From: Stratiolaelaps scimitus
Lineage: Eukaryota; Arthropoda; Arachnida; Mesostigmata; Laelapidae
DNA length: 64,000 nt
Assembly (NCBI GenBank): GCA_019614645.1
Contig: JABWDB010000016.1
Coordinates: 4,526,001-4,590,000, forward strand
Direction: 5' to 3'
Shown: piece after piece, positions 58,588 to 64,000 of the stretch
Layout: each line of letters opens with the position of its first letter
How positions within the stretch are numbered: position 1 is the first letter of the stretch
Program-made: the position numbers and the translations under genes
The notes under the pieces: model-generated
What the model saw: only the letters and a program-made list of their open reading frames with translations
Database searches by the model: none
Told to the model about the DNA's origin: nothing

Positions 58588-61500
58588 TGTACGAAACGAG
58601 TATTGTCCAGACTCCTCTCTGTCCCGGCCTTCCGGCGGTCACCTAGTCACTGTCGTCGTCCTCGGACAATACCACAACTGTCTATCGTAGGCCACTCATC
58701 GATTTGGCTGGAAGCCAACGTTGGCAATCTGATCGAAATTCGTGTTGTACATTTTGCATTTAGTGATGGACGTTCTGTGCATATTGAGACGCGTCACTGA
58801 TCATTTGTACACTGCATGGAGACAATGATGAACGATTTATGACGATTATTAATACTGATACGACTACTGGTTTTATTGACGCTATTGTTTCTTTCGATTG
58901 ACGTGAATAGATCGAGTGAGTGCACAGGGGACATCATCTCGATGTGGTTGTCTTCATTAAACCTGAATTGCTTATTCCAGATAATAATAATAATAATAAC
59001 ACTAATATGATAATAGCATAACGTGCTAATTTAACACGTCTAATAGGCCTGCAATTACGAGCAGATATACATAATCAGTATATTCTATATTCAAATTATA
59101 TATATATATGTTTAACTTGTACAAAGTCTCGCGTTTGACCAATAGCAATGGTTTGTTATCCAGTCATCATACAGCATCATCATGACCATCTATCATCAAG
59201 ACTATCAATTATGTCTATTTTGTTTGTACTACAACAACAACAACATCGGTAGTTGCGGGACACTTCGGATTAAAACGAGTTGTATAGGCGCCTTAACTTC
59301 CTACAGCATATTCGACACAATCCATTTGTATCTGCCACTCGTAACTGCCCAGTGCGCCTGGTTTCACCCGATTGCCTTCTTTACTCAGCCTGTCACGCGA
59401 GACGAAGTTAATCAACTATTTACGACTAAGGACGTCGCCGGAAAATGGCCAAGATGCGAGGACCCAGTTCCCAACACATACAACACGTAGTGGCTGTCCC
59501 ACACTTGTTTCCCGTAGCAAATTCGAGTTTCTAACATTCGCGCAGTACTGTGCACGCTGTTTGACAGCACAAGACGAGTATTGTTTGGCGACATCGAGGG
59601 TCGGCGCAAGATTACTGCCTGCCGACTAATTTCCCGACCAGTGCGTCGACAAGTTTCAAATTGTTTAATCAGCCTCCCGAGCGTATACACGTCCGCTGGG
59701 CAATAGCGCATTGTGTGAGACATGGATTAAGTGGCAGTGTTGTTTTTGTTGAATTTTCCTTCTGTCTCAGCTGGCTTTCTTTGCATTTCTCCCTCTCTGT
59801 TGGGCGTCCATTTATTTTTTCTCTACGGCTTTTGCTTTGTGAAAAATTCACATAGTTTTCAAAATTAAAAGGTACATGTGGGAAGCGGTTATGTATGCTT
59901 AATGTCGTGGTGGAATTAGAATTTGACTTGCTGGCGCGAGCGACTTCTTGCCGAAGATCGAATCCACTGTGAGAGATGGTGTTTAGAATTTTTTTTCAGG
60001 TTCGATATATATAGTCGTGCCCTGTATATTACGCGCATATTAACCTTGAATATTGTCGAGTGAATTGTATTGCTTCCTAACGAAGCTGGTTTGGGTGGCC
60101 GACGGTGCCGTATATAGCAAGCAAGTTCAACCGTATAGAATCTCCTAAAAAATCACAAGCATTATATTATATATACCAGAGTTTTTGCCCCAGTCATGTC
60201 AATAGTATATAACGTTGCATATGCATACGCCAATTTTGCCTAAGTTCTATCTACGAAGGGATCCTACAAGCGATTGAAATATAACTAGACGTGTTCGAAT
60301 ATAACGATTTTTCCACACCACCATCATCTTCACCATCATGACGATACCTAAGAAACAGAAGCTCCGTCACTGTACATTGTTTACGACGCAGCGTCAATTT
60401 TGTCACATAGACAATAACAGCATATCCCTTCACAATTCAGCACAGTGGGCTTCAATGGCCAACGCAGAATAACAACGACAGATAACAGACACTGAGCCGC
60501 CACAATCATCACAGTGCAGAGCCGGACAGTCAGTGGCGGGCTTCGCTCGCCGCAGCAAGCCTCTGGAGCAAGCCGGCTTCTCGTTGGCTTGCTTGGTCCA
60601 GCTATTTGCCTTCATATCTGTCGTCGATCTATAGTACGAGATGTTGTGTGCTTAAGTGTCTTGAAAAATACTCTACCCCGTAGGGTAGGTGTGCAATGTA
60701 ATGCCTCGATGGCCGGCCGGAGAATACACTCGTTGACGAGTCAGGTATAGCACTCCCCCTTTGGCTGGCCCGTGCCGAAACGCTCGACCAGAATAATGCT
60801 AACGTAACACACAATGAGAGCGTATCTAGCAATTATCATAAACGTTTAGACCTTCAAAAATATGGACGACATCGTTGAGACATCAGATACGAACGGATTC
60901 CCTTCTAATCGCGCGTAAAAACTGCCGCCACTGCTAAATCCATGTAGGCTCTACATCACAGCCGACACGAACAATGCCGATCGCTGACAGTGGACCAGAG
61001 GCTCTATTTCAAACTTGGCGAAACACTATCGCGGAGAAGTGTACGATTGTAATCACGAATATCTTATGACAAACGCGACAAACGCTGCCAACGCCGACCA
61101 CATGTGTATATATATAATACTCAGCGTAGCTATGTCTTCCGGGATTAATAATCATAACAATGATCATCGCTATGATTTGCTATTGTTAAATCATTATTAT
61201 TACTATGATTATTATTACTGTTCTTATTATCCAATAATAACAATAACGATGTTGGCCGTAGCAATGATCTCTTTCCAATCTTGGAACAACGATACATTTT
61301 GTAACACACACACACGCACACACCACAAACTCACATTGACGATCGTACGCACAAGGGGGAATAAATAGATACTAATGATCTTCTGTTCGGTTGCGATCTA
61401 TTTTACGCCAGTCACCTTTGTCGCTCGCTATTTTAACGATTTGAAAGGGGCGAACATGAAATAATGTGTGTGTCGGTAAACGTCACGACTTTTGAACGCT

Positions 61501-63024
61501 AAATAAAAGTTGTCATTATTACCTGATCTGCGGATCATGTCACGAACGGCTTTCATCTTCGGAGGTTGGGTAGACATATTGATCGACTAAAATAGTGTTT
61601 TACATAGTTCGTCAAATATCACGTGGTCTATTGGGAAGGTCTTAAGTAGTCAAAGCCGCCGGCGAAATTGGTGGATTTCGACACACGATATGCTAATATG
61701 TCGAAGTGTTCAACAAAGAATTACGCTGACGCGAGACACCAAGCGCGCCCGCGAGCGCTACACAAAATGATTTCGATAGAGAAAAAATAGAGGCAATTGG
61801 AGGAAATTTGTTATTTTCGCGAGCTAAAATCATGCTGATATCTCGTTACTTATGTCATTATGTCACGATTCACAAACGGACGAAGGAACGTATGCGAGTA
61901 TCTGTGTGAACGGGTCGGGTATGCGTTGTAGTTCGATCGATTGAGGGGTGCCAGATTGATTTTGAGAAAGTGGATACCTGTGTCCGTCAGGACAGACGGA
62001 CGACGTGACACATGCATCGCCGATGGGGCCCTGTCAGGCGGGTAGTTTATGCCATGCTCGCGACAGCGGACGGCTGGTCGAACAGCGTGCGTTCCTTGGG
62101 GGGAATGATGCGGAAAAAGGAGGAATTAGAGAAGATAAGACGGCGGGACCTAGAAGAGGGCTGACCGGGAGAGGCTTCTTCGGGCACTGGACCGGTTGTA
62201 GAGGATCTAGCTTAACTAGAGGCATCCTCCCCTTCCCTGGAGGACTCTGAAGACATACTGACTAAGTGGTTCCACGCCTTTGGGGAGAAGTTAAATAAAT
62301 AAATTAATAATTTGTTACAGAGTGAAAAAAGGTCGATTTTGAGAATCGTCAAATTTAAGAATACTTAATTGAAGAAATTCTACCTTTTTGCTTTAAACAG
62401 GTGTTGTTTGACTAAGTGACTATATTCAAGAGATTCAATGAAGACTTGATTTTAAGGATGAGCTGGTCAATTTTAGCTGACCGTTGGTAGAACCGCAGTG
62501 AATGTAAATTGTTGCTGCAGACAAATATAGCTTTCCCTACAGAAATATATGGGTGCACGTATCGGGTATGCATGTAGACACTGATGCTAGTCAGATGCTA
62601 TTACGAAGACCACAGGATGTGAAGACATTAGGAAGATGCTTACTGACATGGATTCATGTGTCACTGCCCCTCTGATGAGATCTCCATGAGGTCGACGATC
62701 CTAACCAAGCGAAACATGCACTGTCCATAAGGGCTCTATCTAGCTATCGACCTGAACCTTTAATGTGCACTAATATGCATAACTAAAGTACATCACATTA
62801 GCAAAAGGCCAGAGAAGGCTTCCTCCGGGCATACCTAGTACCTGCTAGAGAGAGAGAGAGCAGAATTTCAGAAATTTGCCTTTAATTCGAACAAATGTAT
62901 TGTACCTGATTGGCAGGTGTGGGACCCTTGTGTCGAACTCTCATATGCGATGATGCTGTTGTGTGCATTGCAGCGTTAAGCGTTTTCCAACAAAACCCTT
63001 GATCATCATCCAGATCGTCGTCTG
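58588..63024. other. Gene-poor stretch
   Basis: No gene that I can support. AT tracts and an AAT run near 58981-59000 are visible. A frame at 59182-59490 (+) follows a possible acceptor (CTTAACTTCCTACAG) and ends ...VPNTYNT, but the opposite strand is equally open there. Confidence 0.4.
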
Positions 63025-63558
63025 ATGACGACCACTCTGAAGACCCTTCATGATTCTGACAGGACAGCTCTACCTGCCGTCCATCTTGAACACTTTGTAA
63101 AGCTTTGTGTATCTAATGTACACGTCAATGATTTGCACGGATTCGTTGCGCGGGTCGCGAGAGGGGGCCTAACCTTCAGAAAACGTTTCTACTGTGAGCA
63201 GAACAACAGATAGCAGCCCGTCGATATGCGGACGACCCAATATTTCGTGTCATTCAGCTGTGGTGTTCATCCACAATTCAGCATTTATAACGGTGCTCTA
63301 TGCATGCCGCATATGGAGCACTCGATGCTCGCAGCTGATACTATTATGACAGCTGGTCAGCTCGAAGAAACAGCCAGAAGGGCTCTGATAGCAGCCGTCG
63401 AACAATTCATTCCTCATTCACGGGCTCCGCCTCCTTGCCGCCCGTGGCGTACGGCAATCCAACATAACAAGTGCTGGTTGCCCGCTGAATTAGAATACAA
63501 CGGAATGATAGCACTCGGGAGCCGTACAGCGTGGACACTACGGGCGCAACATCTGTGA
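63025..63558 (+). pseudogene. Reading frame broken by one in-frame UAG, unknown protein
   Basis: One frame is open from an ATG at 63025 to a stop at 63556-63558, apart from a single TAG at 63211-63213. A second ATG follows at 63226. The downstream half includes a well-composed helical stretch (AGQLEETARRALIAAVEQF). I recognise no family. It may be a decayed gene, part of a spliced gene with the TAG inside a missed intron, or chance. A long open frame on the other strand at 63414-63791 weakens the case. Confidence 0.25.
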
Positions 63559-64000
63559 CAAGGGGACGGATGTGTGATGTCAAGCGGTGTGAAAGCTAGT
63601 CGGTTCCCGAGCGCGAGGGCTGATACACTGTAGCCGATTGTGATGCGCATCAGCAAACCGATGATGGCCTGATTTTTTACTCTTGTCCGATCAAGGTCGT
63701 ACAAGGTCACGCCCGGCAGCGGCGGTAGCAGCAACAATGGTATTAGCAGCAGCCGACTCTCAGTCCTGTGTTTTCGTGAAGCAAACAACATTTTTCACTG
63801 TAACCACACAGCCGTCGGTCAACTCGGCCTCTGGAAAGAAAAGCTGCCGAAAGTGCCAAACAGGGGGTTGACATGGTCGCGTCACACGGGTGATTTGTGA
63901 CGGCCAATATTCAAGACGTCCATAGACACTATGCAGCTGACTGATGCATCCAATAGAAGCACGTACCTGTATGGGCGAGCTTGCATACGGATAAGCGTTA
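63559..64000. other. Window end, no gene seen
   Basis: Short low-complexity GCA-rich sequence near 63715-63760. Nothing else is supportable. Confidence 0.5.

Overview
This is animal nuclear DNA, gene-poor and rich in AT, CT/GA and CAG microsatellites. Coding capacity is scattered in short blocks with GT/AG splice sites. One recognisable gene is a corazonin neuropeptide precursor, which points to an arthropod. A mite or tick is my best guess, but only an inference from general character.

Layout: 1-18.4 kb is mostly non-coding, with a few orphan exon candidates (3624-3725 +, 5408-5533 -, a possible 5' exon ending at 5200) and several hairpins and repeats. A tRNA-Leu(CAG) lies on the minus strand at 18452-18535. 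The corazonin gene (minus strand) has two coding exons at 21614-21745 and 20380-20577 and a TATA/Inr promoter near 21803-21836. 24.06-25.23 kb holds old diverged repeats. A single-exon Cdc34/UBE2R-like E2 gene (26371-27216, minus) has histidine where the catalytic cysteine should be. A 0.59 kb foldback element (27361-27950) sits right upstream of it.

The central block (about 29.9-40.3 kb) is a direct segmental duplication of about 4.6 kb. Each unit carries one intact intronless minus-strand gene (30468-31553 and 35947-37089) of the macrodomain-like DUF4804 family, known to me from the Legionella effector MavL. The proteins are about 92% identical. Copy B has lost one of three conserved aspartates (D290N) and gained a basic C-terminal tail. 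Unit A also holds a dead mariner relic, and unit B holds about 0.9 kb not present in A.

From 40.3 kb to the end the sequence is again mostly non-coding. It has a probable 3'-terminal exon with a polyadenylation signal (48961-49235, AATAAA at 49418), another candidate terminal exon (57625-57932, minus), a G-quadruplex motif (51020-51051), GC-rich CAG-bearing blocks that may be 5' exons or promoters, and a reading frame broken by one UAG (63025-63558). The most unusual content is the duplicated MavL-like pair and the cysteine-less E2, because both families act on ubiquitin.
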